A stretch of DNA of 39,848 bases from Lentzea jiangxiensis (GTDB lineage: Bacteria; Actinomycetota; Actinomycetes; Mycobacteriales; Pseudonocardiaceae). This document shows, in pieces, positions 23,857 to 31,321 of this stretch. The stretch covers positions 1-39,848 of the forward strand of contig NZ_FNIX01000035.1 of the NCBI RefSeq assembly GCF_900104175.1, written 5' to 3'. The notes below the pieces were generated by a model, which made no database searches, was not told where the DNA came from, and saw nothing but the letters and a program-made list of their open reading frames with translations. The position numbers and the translations under genes are program-made. Every line of letters starts with the position of its first letter. Positions within the stretch are counted from its first letter, which is position 1.

Positions 23857-24567
23857 GTGGCGAGGCGACGAACGCTCTACGTGGAGACGGTGATCCGGGC
23901 CGACCTCGACGAGGTGTGGCGGCTCACCCGGCAAGCGCGCCAGCACCAGCGGTGGGACCTGCGGTTCACCACGATCGACTACCTGCCGAAGGCGCACCCG
24001 GACGCCGAGCAGCACTTCCGGTACGCGGTCCGGGTCCTGCCCGGCCTGGAGGTGGACGGGACCGGCGTCAGCGTCGGCGAGCGCACCAGGCCCGACGGCT
24101 CGCGGACGTCCGCGCTGCGCTTCCGCTCGGCGCACCCGCTGTCGCTGATCCGCTCCGGGGCGGGCTACTGGCGGTACGTGCCGACCGACGCGGGCGTCCG
24201 GTTCCTCACCGGCTACGACTACCGGCCCGGCTGGGGACGGCTGGGCGCGCTGGCGGACCGCCCGTTCCGCCTGCTGATGGGGTGGGGGACGGCCTGGTCG
24301 TTCGACCGGCTCCGGCTGTGGCTCGAGCGCGGCGTACCGCCCGAGGTGTCGCTGCGGCGGGCGCTGCTGGACGCGGGAACCAGGGTCGTCGTCTGCGCCG
24401 TCGCCTGGTGGACCGGGCCGGTCGTCCTCGCCGCCGCGCTCACGGCGGGCGCTCTGCTGGCTCCGCCGCTGCCGTCCACGCCCGCTGCCAGGAGGTGCCG
24501 GCGCACCCCGCCGGACCGCCTCTCGTCGACGGCGCCGTCAACCCTGTCCATTGTGGAGCAACCATGA
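23857..24567 (+). CDS. SRPBCC (START/polyketide cyclase-like) membrane-tethered protein
   Basis: The protein has 236 residues. Residues 5-150 read as a SRPBCC lipid- or ketide-binding fold: YVETVIRADLDEVWRLTRQARQHQRWDLRFTTI at the start, GTGVSVGERTRPDGSRTSALRF in the middle, WSFDRLRLWLERG as the long C-terminal helix. A hydrophobic pair of helices follows (about 175-205), so the domain is probably held at the membrane. The GTG at 23857 has AAGGGGG upstream; the longer frame would run through the operators. Its stop overlaps the DUF4166 start by 4 bases. Function unknown; lipid or hydrophobic ligand handling is suggested. Confidence 0.78.
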   Translation: MARRRTLYVETVIRADLDEVWRLTRQARQHQRWDLRFTTIDYLPKAHPDAEQHFRYAVRVLPGLEVDGTGVSVGERTRPDGSRTSALRFRSAHPLSLIRSGAGYWRYVPTDAGVRFLTGYDYRPGWGRLGALADRPFRLLMGWGTAWSFDRLRLWLERGVPPEVSLRRALLDAGTRVVVCAVAWWTGPVVLAAALTAGALLAPPLPSTPAARRCRRTPPDRLSSTAPSTLSIVEQP

Positions 24568-25226
24568 CGTCGATCTTCCAGCGCGCCCTCGGCGACGACT
24601 TCGGCCGCCTGCACCCGCAGCTGCGACGCCGGTTCGGCTTCGAAGGCATCGGCTGCGTCGGCACCGGCACGATGGAGCGGGTGTGGCACGGCCGCGGGTT
24701 CACCCGCCCGTTCCTGCGGCTCGGGGCCCGGCGCCACATCCTCCTGCCGGGCCACGGCAGCGACATCCCGTTCACCATCGAGAACTACGCCTACCGCGAC
24801 TCGCTGGGCCGGGAGGCGGTGAGCTTCGTCCGCACCTTCGCCTTCGAACGGCCCCGGCGCTGGGACGCGACGATGATCTACAGCCCCGAGCGCGGCTGCG
24901 TCGTCGACTACCTGGGCACCCACCAGCACGTCGCCGTCGACCTGCACCTGTCCGTCGACGACCGCGGCGGGCTGCTGATCCGCAGCGGAGAACAGCGCTT
25001 CCACGAGGGCCCGCTGCACTTCCGCATCCCGCGCCTGGTCACCGGCACCGCCGAGGTCCGCGAGTCCTACGACGAGGAGGCGGGCCGGTTCCGCATCGAC
25101 GTCGAGGTCACCAACCACCGGTTCGGGCCGCTCTTCGGCTACCACGGCACCTTCACCTGCTCCTACCCCGAGGACGGGCACGTGCCGGACGCGGTCAGGC
25201 CGGTGCGGGAGCAGGCGAGGGTGTGA
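24564..25226 (+). CDS. DUF4166 domain protein
   Basis: The protein has 220 residues, all of it a DUF4166 domain: IFQRALGDDFGRLHPQLRRRFGF at the N-terminus, GHGSDIPFTIENYAYRDSLGREAVSFVRTF, then VDYLGTHQHVAVDLHLSV and a FGYHGTFTC ending. The domain often occurs fused to a saccharopine-dehydrogenase-like enzyme or beside lipid and polyketide genes; its activity is unknown. Here it stands alone and is translationally coupled to the SRPBCC gene, and both sit behind the TetR operators. The first 15 residues contain the conserved LHPQLRRRF that defines the start. Confidence 0.85.
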   Translation: MTSIFQRALGDDFGRLHPQLRRRFGFEGIGCVGTGTMERVWHGRGFTRPFLRLGARRHILLPGHGSDIPFTIENYAYRDSLGREAVSFVRTFAFERPRRWDATMIYSPERGCVVDYLGTHQHVAVDLHLSVDDRGGLLIRSGEQRFHEGPLHFRIPRLVTGTAEVRESYDEEAGRFRIDVEVTNHRFGPLFGYHGTFTCSYPEDGHVPDAVRPVREQARV

Positions 25227-25290
25227 CGTCCGCGCGCAACTGAGGGCGGGTTCCGCCTCGGGCGCCGCGGACTCCTGCCAGGATGGCGCG

Positions 25291-26061
25291 GTGAAGGTTC
25301 CCCTCCCGGTCCGAGTCCTGTGCCCCGTCGTGGCGGCGATGGCTCTCACCTCGCTGCTCGTCGTGTCGGCGAACGGGTCTCCGCTCACCGTTTCCGGCGG
25401 CACGGCCCTCTCGGCCGCCGCGGACAGGTCGCTCCTGCCGAGGCCGACCGCCACGGACACGACCTCGCGGCCGAGGCTGGGAACGCCGTGGTTCGCCGAC
25501 CGCGTGGGCGGGGCGACCCAGGTGATCTCGGTGGTCGGCGCCGGTGGCTCCGACGCCACGGTGACGACGTGGCAGAAGTCCGGGAGCGACTGGGCGCGGG
25601 TGACGGGCGGGATCTCGGCGAAGGTCGGTCCGCAGGGCATCTCGAGCTCCTACGGGGAGTCGTCGTCCGCGACGCCGGCCGGGGTCTTCGGGATCACCGG
25701 CGCGTTCGGCAGGCAGGCCGATCCCGGTTCGGGCGTGTCCTACTTCCGGGCCGACGGCTCGGACTGGTGGGTCAGCGACGTCAGCAGTCCGCTCTACAAC
25801 ACGCATCAGCGGTGTGCCCGCGGAACGTGCCCGTTCGACGAGAGCCGGTCGGAGAACCTCGCCGACCAGGGCGCCGTGTACGACTACGCCCTGGTGATGG
25901 GGGTGAACGAGCAACGCGTGCCCGGCGGGGGGAGTGCGTTCTTCGTGCACGTCACCAACGGCGCCGCGACCGCCGGTTGCGTGGCGGTCGCGGCGAGCGC
26001 GCTGGTGTCGATCATGCGCTGGGTCCGTCCCGGCGCGGTGGTTGCGCTGACGCCGCGCTGA
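25291..26061 (+). CDS. Exported L,D-transpeptidase family (YkuD-like) protein
   Basis: The protein has 256 residues. A signal peptide or anchor lies at 5-28, followed by a Thr/Ser-rich linker. The catalytic domain spans about 62-256: TPAGVFGI (about 128-135) and FFVHVTNGAATAGCVAV (His about 220, Cys about 230) form the H-x9-GC signature of the cysteine L,D-transpeptidases. These enzymes make 3-3 peptidoglycan cross-links or attach proteins to the wall; this diverged group may differ. The GTG at 25291 has AGGA upstream. It converges with the PBP relic, and a 7-bp hairpin follows its stop. Confidence 0.85.
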   Translation: MKVPLPVRVLCPVVAAMALTSLLVVSANGSPLTVSGGTALSAAADRSLLPRPTATDTTSRPRLGTPWFADRVGGATQVISVVGAGGSDATVTTWQKSGSDWARVTGGISAKVGPQGISSSYGESSSATPAGVFGITGAFGRQADPGSGVSYFRADGSDWWVSDVSSPLYNTHQRCARGTCPFDESRSENLADQGAVYDYALVMGVNEQRVPGGGSAFFVHVTNGAATAGCVAVAASALVSIMRWVRPGAVVALTPR

Positions 26062-26082
26062 CCCGCTGGCCGTGTCAGCGGG
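26062..26082 (+). terminator. Hairpin after the L,D-transpeptidase gene
   Basis: CCCGCTG (26062-26068) pairs with CAGCGGG (26076-26082) around a 7-base loop, directly after the stop codon. Confidence 0.55.
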
Positions 26083-26084
26083 CG

Positions 26085-26647
26085 GCGCGGCGATCGGGGG
26101 CGGCGGGACCGCCGCGGAGGGGACCGGAGGCCGCCCGGCTGCGGCCAGCGGAGCGCTGCCCTCGTCGGGAACCCAAGTCCGCCCGTCGCCGTGCTGGTAC
26201 CGCTCCTCGACCTCGGGCAACGGCCTCTCCGGCAGGCCGGCGTGAATCTTCGTCATGGTGTCGAACCAGGTCGCGGCCGGGAGCGTGCCGCCGTAGATGT
26301 CGCCTTCGGGGCACAGGCGCGGAAGCCCCGAGCCGATGCAGATGCCCTGAGGTGAGGTGCTGTCGTTGAACACCTGGACGGCGCCGGCGTAGTCGGGCGT
26401 GGCGCCGACGTAGGCCGCCGACTTGTACTCCTCCGTCGTACCGGTCTTGCCCATCATCGGACGCGTCCACCCGGCCTTGCGCGCGGCGGCGGAGGAGCTG
26501 CCCGCGTCCTTGCGGTGAGATCTTTTCCCGGTGGTGTCCGCACCCGGTACTGGTCGTAGAGGTGAGCGATCGGTGTGCCGTTCCTGTCGGTGACGGTCAC
26601 AGTCCGGCCAGCTTGCCGAGGCAGGGTGCGATCTTCGTGCGATCCAA
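26085..26647 (-). pseudogene. Collapsed copy of the class A PBP gene
   Basis: About 560 bases align in order with the 2.36-kb PBP gene at 1808-4168. The head (TTG at 26647) reads LDRTKIAPCLGKLAGL and then a stop, matching the PBP start NRSRIAHCVGKLAGL. A deletion of about 47 codons removes the membrane anchor. TVTDRNGTPIAHLYDQYRVRTP follows, in place of TVTDKDGTPIAYLYDQYRVRTP. A second deletion of about 1.5 kb removes the whole glycosyltransferase core and the SVYK and SPN motifs and shifts the frame. The tail GWTRPMMGKTGTTEEYKSAA to EVEERYQHGDG then aligns. The C-terminal stop is lost. The upstream 80 or so bases also resemble the PBP promoter region. Non-functional. Confidence 0.9.
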
Positions 26648-26769
26648 GGACGGACTCCCTCGGTCGGTTCAGCACCGGGCGGTGACCCGGCGCATCACCA
26701 CTCAGGCGCCCGCTTCGCATGAATCGATCATCGGGAACTCCTCGCACAGCGTGCTTTCCGAGGATTTAC

Positions 26770-27783
26770 TCATCCGTTGGAGGGTCCACTGTGGACCGAA
26801 GTGGTGACGCGGGCCAGGACCTGCATGGCGTCGCGTTCCCGGTCGGCGAGGTCGCCGAGGAGCGCGGAGGCACGCTCCAGGTGCTCGTGGTCGCCGGTGT
26901 CGCCGGCGGCCGCGATGTGGCCGGAGACCTCCGTCCACAGGGAAGCGATCCCGGCGTAGAGCCGGTGCCCGAGGCGGACGTTGTCGTCGTCGGTGATCGT
27001 GGCGGCCTCGGCGAGGAAGTCGCGGTAGAGGTTGCGGAACAACGAACCGCCCGTGCCGCCGCGCTCCATCAGACCGGCCGCCAGCGGGAGGTCGCGAGAC
27101 GGGTCGGTGGCCCGGTCGAGCCACCGCGTCACCTGCCCGGCCGCCTTGGCGATGCCGCGGTGACCGAGGTTGGCGATGGGCGGGGTGAGGAACGTGCGGG
27201 CGTTGCGGGAGATCGCCCGCCGGACGGCGTCGCGGAGGTCGGGCCGTTCGGCGGCGGGCTCGACCGTGAAGGACAGGTTGCGGGCGGTCATCGGCCCCCG
27301 CTCGGCGCGGGCCCGCTCCAGGCTCGCCAGCGTGGTCTTCACGGCGCCGCCCTGCTGGGCGGTGTCGATCAGGTGGGCGTAAGTGTCGTCGTAGCCGTAC
27401 ATCGCCACGAAGTGACCGCCGAAGTGGACCTTCGTCGTGAAGTGGTCGAGGTGGTAGCAGTCGAGCTGGAGGCCGACCGGGCGTCCCGCGCCGAGGGCGC
27501 TGGTGACGTCTCGCCAGGCCTTCCGCGGCGACGCCGTCTCACGGACGTGCAGCGCCACCCCCAGGTGCGCGGTCGCGGTCCGGGTCAGCTCGGCCGGTTT
27601 CACGCGTCCGCCGAGGAACGGGAGGTCCATGCTCTTCGCGTCCCAGTAGACGAAGCCGAGCCCTTCGCCGAGGCCGAACAGCATCGGCTCGGACAGCTCG
27701 ACGCCGTCGTGGCGCAGCAGAGCGCCGAGGGTGGTGGTCTCGCAGTGCACGCCCGCGGGGAACGAGACGTTCTCGATGATCAT
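26770..27783 (-). CDS. BtrH_N / DUF4872 domain protein
   Basis: A 337-residue two-part protein. Residues 8-135 resemble the BtrH N-terminal domain, a papain-like fold used as an acyltransferase in butirosin biosynthesis: GVHCETTTLGALLRHDG carries the Cys, and KVHFGGHFVAMYGYDD the His block. Residues 150-330 are a helical DUF4872 region (TPPIANLGHRGIAKAAGQVTRWL). These pairs occur in natural-product clusters and as lone genes. No biosynthetic genes lie near, so the substrate is unknown. The ATG at 27783 has AGGAG six bases upstream; the longer frame to 28086 runs into the divergent promoter region. It lies just upstream of the PBP relic on the same strand. Confidence 0.8.
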   Translation of the reverse strand: MIIENVSFPAGVHCETTTLGALLRHDGVELSEPMLFGLGEGLGFVYWDAKSMDLPFLGGRVKPAELTRTATAHLGVALHVRETASPRKAWRDVTSALGAGRPVGLQLDCYHLDHFTTKVHFGGHFVAMYGYDDTYAHLIDTAQQGGAVKTTLASLERARAERGPMTARNLSFTVEPAAERPDLRDAVRRAISRNARTFLTPPIANLGHRGIAKAAGQVTRWLDRATDPSRDLPLAAGLMERGGTGGSLFRNLYRDFLAEAATITDDDNVRLGHRLYAGIASLWTEVSGHIAAAGDTGDHEHLERASALLGDLADRERDAMQVLARVTTSVHSGPSNG

Positions 27784-28079
27784 GGAACTCCTGCACGCCG
27801 CGACTCCGGATGGCCACGGGTAGCCTGGACCCTGCCACGGTGTGAGGGTCAACGGCGCGAGCGCCACCGCCTCCGACCGCCGGGGCCACCACGTCCACCG
27901 CCGACCCGCCCACCTCGATGCCGCGACCGGGGCGGGTTGACCGTTCGGCGTGCGGTCAAACCTCCTCGGCGTGTGGTGAACGACGCGGGCACCGGTTTTC
28001 GTGCCGAAACGGCGTTCCGCCCCTGCATTTCGTAAAATCGGCGAGAAGTACTGCTGCGAAACTCCAGGTGAGGTGTTCA
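27784..28079. other. Divergent intergenic region of BtrH_N and STAS genes
   Basis: Nearly 300 bases with no supported gene. A -10-like TAAAAT (28033-28038) lies 41 bases before the STAS gene and has no clear -35. An imperfect inverted pattern, GTTT-N8-AAAC, is centred near 28003. Confidence 0.45.
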
Positions 28080-28472
28080 GTGACATCGAGCGAGACGGCG
28101 TCGACGGCCAGCGTTCAGACCAGCGACCACGACGGCGTGCTCGTCGCCGTGGTCAAGGGCGAGCTCGACATGATCAGTGTCGACGAGGTCGGGACGGCCC
28201 TGTTCGACCACCTCGCCAAGGGGCCGGAAGGCCTCGTGGTGGAGCTCGCCGTGGACTTCATGGGCTCCTCGGCGTTGTCCGTGTTGCTGAAGCTGCACGC
28301 GCAGGCCCAGAGCGACGGTGTCGGGTTCGCGATCGTGGCGACGCAGGCCGCGGCGGCCCGCCCCCTGATGGCCAGCGCCCTGAGCCAGGTGCTGCCGATG
28401 GCGGAGTCGGTGGACGAGGCCGTGAAGATGGCGGGCAAGCAGCCGGAGACGGCTGACCAGTCCGGTCAGTGA
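28080..28472 (+). CDS. STAS-domain anti-sigma-factor antagonist
   Basis: A 130-residue single STAS domain: GVLVAVVKGELDMISVDEVGTALFDHL, then LVVELAVDFMGSSALSVLLKLHAQA. The GSSALSVL segment corresponds to the DSSGLxxL phospho-acceptor loop of SpoIIAA/RsbV proteins, so a Ser is present, unlike in the MEDS-STAS protein of this window. It would free a sigma factor by binding an anti-sigma kinase. No kinase lies beside it; the MEDS-HATPase at 13865-14830 is one candidate partner. The GTG at 28080 has AGGTGAGG upstream. Confidence 0.87.
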   Translation: MTSSETASTASVQTSDHDGVLVAVVKGELDMISVDEVGTALFDHLAKGPEGLVVELAVDFMGSSALSVLLKLHAQAQSDGVGFAIVATQAAAARPLMASALSQVLPMAESVDEAVKMAGKQPETADQSGQ

Positions 28473-28479
28473 CCGTGCC

Positions 28480-28774
28480 GTCACGCGGTGCAACGGCCTG
28501 GCCGAGGGTGCGCCCGCCGAACCGTTCGCGGCGAAGCCGGGCGACACGGACGGTCCGCACCTGGTGACGGGCTGTGGCGGCGCGGTCACGGTGACCGTGG
28601 CGCCGGACTGGCTGTAGGTGCCGTTCCGGCGGTGGGAATTCGTGGCACCGGCGGGCAGGCTTCCACGGGTCGGCCACGCTCGCCGCCGTGTTGGTGACGG
28701 TCGGTGAGCTCTGGAAGCGGTCCTGCTACGACTTGTCGAGCTGCCAGACCGCCCTGCCCGTGCCGCTGCTTCAT
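28480..28774 (-). pseudogene. Remnant of a secreted cellulase-type gene: start plus CBM2 module
   Basis: The minus strand shows an ATG at 28774 with GGAG upstream and a short basic, hydrophobic start (MKQRHGQGGLAARQVVAGP). In another frame comes RFQSSPTVTNTAASVADPWK, then in a third NGTYSQSGATVTVTA and CGPSVSPGFAANGSAG. These match in order the family 2 cellulose-binding module (xFQxxVTVTNT..., WNGTYSQSGATVTV, APGxSVSFGFxGSxSG). Two frameshifts and a stop break the module, and there is no catalytic domain. A promoter with a CebR-type box lies just upstream (28803-28845). The likely history is a cellulase gene cut down by deletion. Homology is by pattern reading only. Confidence 0.6.
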
Positions 28775-28802
28775 CCGCTCTCCGCACGTCCTGCCCGAAT
28801 CC

Positions 28803-28845
28803 TGGGAGCGCTTCCCAAAATCCGGGTGGTGCCCGCGGGGGTCAA
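28803..28845 (-). promoter_or_regulatory. Promoter with CebR-type box, upstream of the CBM2 relic
   Basis: On the minus strand, TTGACC (28845-28840), an exact 17-base spacer and GATTTT (28822-28817) form a good promoter. TGGGAAGCGCTCCCA (28817-28803) begins at the last base of the -10, so it covers the start site. It differs from the Streptomyces CebR box TGGGAGCGCTCCCA by one extra base. Confidence 0.6.
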
Positions 28846-28883
28846 CACGGCTCCGCCATCGACGTTCGATTCGACTCGAAGCG

Positions 28884-30170
28884 TCAGCCGGCGATCTTCT
28901 TGGCCTCCTGCACCGCTGCGTTCCAGGCGTCGTCGGCGCGCTTGCCCTGCTCGACGGACTGCAGCGCCGGGCCGAACACGTTCTCCTGGATCTGACCGTC
29001 GGCGGGGCCCTTGTGCTGCGCCGCCTTGACCTTCTGCACCTGCGCGGCGAACAGCGCGCCCGCCTTCACGTTGTCGAAGTAGGTGTTCACGTGCTCCAGC
29101 AACGCCCTGTTCTCGAGCGCGTCGACCTGGCTGGGGAACGTGCCCCTCGCCTGGAACGCCTTGACCTGCTGCTCCGGCGCGGTCAGCCACGCGGCGAGTT
29201 CGGCGGCCTTCCCGGCGTTCTTGCTCTGCTTCGGCACGGTCAGGTAGGAGCCGCCCCAGTTGCCGCCGCCGTTCGGGAAGACGTCGGTGACGGCCCACTT
29301 GCCGGCGTTCTCCGGCCCCGCCTGGGTTTCGATGACGCCGAGCATCCACGACGGGCACGTCTTCGTGGCGAACCGGCCGAGCTTGAAGCCCGTGTTCCAC
29401 TCGCTGCTGAAGGCGACCAGCTTGGCCGACTGTCCTTTCGCCACAGCGCTCGTGACGGCGTTCCAGTCGTTGCGGATGTCCGGGTTGGACTCGACGACGA
29501 GGTTGTCGCCCTTGTCGAAGTAGCCGACGTCGTGCTGGTTGTGCATGGCGTTGAAGATCTGCGCCGCGCTGTCGAACCAGGCGATGCCGGGAGTCTTCGA
29601 GACGAAGCGGTCACCCGCCGCGAAGTAGCTGCCCCACGTGGCGAACAGCGCCTTCACGCCCTCGGGGTCGGACGGCAGGCCGGCCTGCGCGAAGAGGTCC
29701 TTGCGGTAGCACATCGCCAGGGGGCCGATGTCCGTGCCGTACCCGATCAGCCTGCCGTTCCCGGTGGTGGCCGCATCGGCCTTCCACTTCAGCCACCGGT
29801 CCGGTGTCGTCTCCCGCGGCCCGATCTCCAGCAGGTCGTTGAACTGGTCGGCCCTGGCCATGACCTGGCTCAGGTACCCCTCCTCGACCGCCTCGACGTC
29901 CGCGAGTCCTGATCCCGCGCCCAGCTTGGTGAAGAGGTTCTGGTGGTGCGGGTCGCCCTGGCCCGTCTTGCGCTGGGTGATCTTGACGTCCGGGTGGGCT
30001 GCTTCGTACTCCTTGAACAACTCCTCGTAACCGAACTCGTTGAACGTGGCGATGGTCAGCTCGGTTCTGCCGTCGGCGGTCCGGTTCGCGGCTCCCCCCG
30101 CGCCGCACGAAGCGACGGTGGCGGAAGCGACGACACAGACCACCGCGCTGATCCAGCGGCGGGGACGCAC
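28884..30170 (-). CDS. CebE-like cello-oligosaccharide-binding lipoprotein
   Basis: A 428-residue ABC solute-binding lipoprotein (SBP_bac_1). The signal ends in a lipobox, TVASC (Cys near 22). The body matches Streptomyces CebE along its length: TIATFNEFGYEELFKEYEAAHP, IGYGTDIGPLAMCYRKDLF, CPSWMLGVIE, NWGGSYLTVP, WLTAPEQQ and ARGTFPSQ. CebE delivers cellobiose and cellotriose to a CebFG permease powered by MsiK. No permease gene lies here, so this is an orphan component. The GTG at 30170 has GAGGAG seven bases upstream and replaces a longer frame lacking a signal. A promoter with a CebR-type operator precedes it. Confidence 0.85.
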   Translation of the reverse strand: MRPRRWISAVVCVVASATVASCGAGGAANRTADGRTELTIATFNEFGYEELFKEYEAAHPDVKITQRKTGQGDPHHQNLFTKLGAGSGLADVEAVEEGYLSQVMARADQFNDLLEIGPRETTPDRWLKWKADAATTGNGRLIGYGTDIGPLAMCYRKDLFAQAGLPSDPEGVKALFATWGSYFAAGDRFVSKTPGIAWFDSAAQIFNAMHNQHDVGYFDKGDNLVVESNPDIRNDWNAVTSAVAKGQSAKLVAFSSEWNTGFKLGRFATKTCPSWMLGVIETQAGPENAGKWAVTDVFPNGGGNWGGSYLTVPKQSKNAGKAAELAAWLTAPEQQVKAFQARGTFPSQVDALENRALLEHVNTYFDNVKAGALFAAQVQKVKAAQHKGPADGQIQENVFGPALQSVEQGKRADDAWNAAVQEAKKIAG

Positions 30171-30198
30171 GTCGAAACTCCTCAAGCGGCGGCGGACC

Positions 30199-30251
30199 TG
30201 GGAGCGTTCCCAGGAATCTGGGAGTCTGAGGTTGTGACGACGAGGTGTCAA
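30199..30251 (-). promoter_or_regulatory. Promoter and CebR-type operator of the CebE-like gene
   Basis: On the minus strand, a perfect TTGACA (30251-30246), a 17-base spacer and CAGACT (30228-30223) form the promoter. TGGGAACGCTCCCA (30212-30199), one base from the CebR consensus TGGGAGCGCTCCCA, starts about 4 bases after the expected transcription start. It is extended by CC/GG to an 18-bp inverted repeat. Cellobiose would relieve repression in the Streptomyces model. Confidence 0.75.
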
Positions 30252-30422
30252 GCGCCGCACAACTCCGAGTCGTCCCCGGTCGCGCTCGGGAACAACCCGG
30301 CTGGTTCCGTTTGGGTGCAGTTGTTGCCACAAAAGCGAAGTAGCTTCGCATTCGCGTGGCCTGCGGGTGCCGCGCGGCGTCTGATCGGCCGTGCCGGATG
30401 GTGTCGATGAGCCGCCTGGAAT

Positions 30423-30436
30423 TGGGAACGCTCCCA
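30423..30436. promoter_or_regulatory. Second CebR-type box in the CebE/FHA divergent region
   Basis: TGGGAACGCTCCCA on the plus strand, the same 14-mer as the operator at the CebE-like promoter. It lies 253 bases above the CebE-like start and 127 above the FHA start, without a clear promoter at its side. It may support DNA looping or mark a lost divergent gene. Confidence 0.6.
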
Positions 30437-30479
30437 GGTCGAATGGCGCACCGGTGGGATCGCGCAGGCGCGGCAGCGG

Positions 30480-30508
30480 TTCCGCAACAATCCCGGCCGC
30501 CGTAGTAT
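30480..30508 (+). promoter_or_regulatory. Candidate promoter of the FHA operon
   Basis: TTCCGC, a 17-base spacer and TAGTAT lie 54 bases before the FHA start codon. The -10 is good; the -35 is weak. Confidence 0.4.
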
Positions 30509-30562
30509 CCAGCACGTCCCCCGCTGCTCCTTCAAGAGCACGCCTCTGCGGGAGGTGACCAC

Positions 30563-31321
30563 ATGGCGGAAACAGGCTCTCCGTTCATCCAGGTCGTCGG
30601 CGGCGGCCGGCTGGACCTGCCTCGCGGCCTGGCGCTCGTCGGACGCGGCGAGGAGGCGGATCTCCGGCTCCCCTCGCCCGAGGTCAGCGCTCAGCACGCC
30701 TGGCTCCGGCGGGACGGCCGCACGACCTGGGTCAACGACGCGAACTCCACGAACGGCACGTGGCTCAACGGCGCCAGGCTGGTCGCCGGCAGGGACCAGG
30801 AGCTGCACCACGGCGACCGCCTGGAGTTCGGCCCGGTCGCGGCGGTCTTCCGCGACCCGGCGGGAGGTGCGCGCCGTCCGCCGACGCAGGTCCAGCAGCG
30901 TCCGGGAGTGTCCTACGGCAACGTGTCCGCCGGGACGTTCAACCACGCGGGCCGTGACGTCAACAACTCCTACGACCAGCGCCAGCACCACCGGTACGAG
31001 TTCACGACCCCCGAAGGTCAGGCGATCAACGAGCTCGCCACCGGCCGCGGCGCGGGCAGGGTCCTGATGGTCCTGGGGCAGCTGGCCGCCCTGGCCGGCT
31101 TCTGCCTCTGGGCTTTCGTGATCTTGCGCTTCATCGCGTCCATCTCCACCAGCGCGTCCACCCCGGCGGCGGAGTTCACGCCACCCGAGCTCCTCGGCCC
31201 GCCGGTGCTCGGCGGCGTTCCGCTCGGCGTGGTCGGCTTCGGGCTGTTCGTCCTCGGGGCGGTCGTGAGCGCCGTCGGCCTGGTGGTGTCCAAGTCCGCG
31301 CGCGAGCGCAGAAAGCGGTGA
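30563..31321 (+). CDS. FHA-domain membrane protein with Asn/Gly motif
   Basis: The protein has 252 residues. An FHA phosphothreonine-binding domain spans residues 8-97 with VGRGEEADLRL (Arg 28), SAQH (Ser 42, His 45) and NSTNGTWLNG. A linker then carries GNVSAGTFNHAGRDVNN (about 119-135). Two hydrophobic helices (about 168-193 and 219-243) and a basic end follow, so the FHA domain is predicted to be cytoplasmic. The Asn/Gly motif recurs in the next gene, whose GTG overlaps this stop by 4 bases. FHA proteins read Ser/Thr-kinase signals; no kinase is encoded near. GGGAGGT lies before the ATG. The two genes look like one functional unit of unknown role. Confidence 0.88.
   Translation: MAETGSPFIQVVGGGRLDLPRGLALVGRGEEADLRLPSPEVSAQHAWLRRDGRTTWVNDANSTNGTWLNGARLVAGRDQELHHGDRLEFGPVAAVFRDPAGGARRPPTQVQQRPGVSYGNVSAGTFNHAGRDVNNSYDQRQHHRYEFTTPEGQAINELATGRGAGRVLMVLGQLAALAGFCLWAFVILRFIASISTSASTPAAEFTPPELLGPPVLGGVPLGVVGFGLFVLGAVVSAVGLVVSKSARERRKR

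Noticed and set aside
25195..26084. Extension of the PBP relic's C-terminal frame across the L,D-transpeptidase gene.
   Set aside because: The frame stays open only because the relic lost its stop; beyond about 26085 it is antisense to a conserved gene.
28486..28617. A plus-strand frame with strong third-position G/C ending in TAG, looking like the C-terminus of a secreted protein.
   Set aside because: It is antisense to the CBM2 remnant; the opposite strand has clear module homology, and this frame has no start.
28803..28817. The TGGGA/TCCCA repeat as a terminator for the CebE-like gene.
   Set aside because: The arms are only 5-6 bp, there is no U-tract, and the repeat matches the CebR box and sits exactly on a promoter start.
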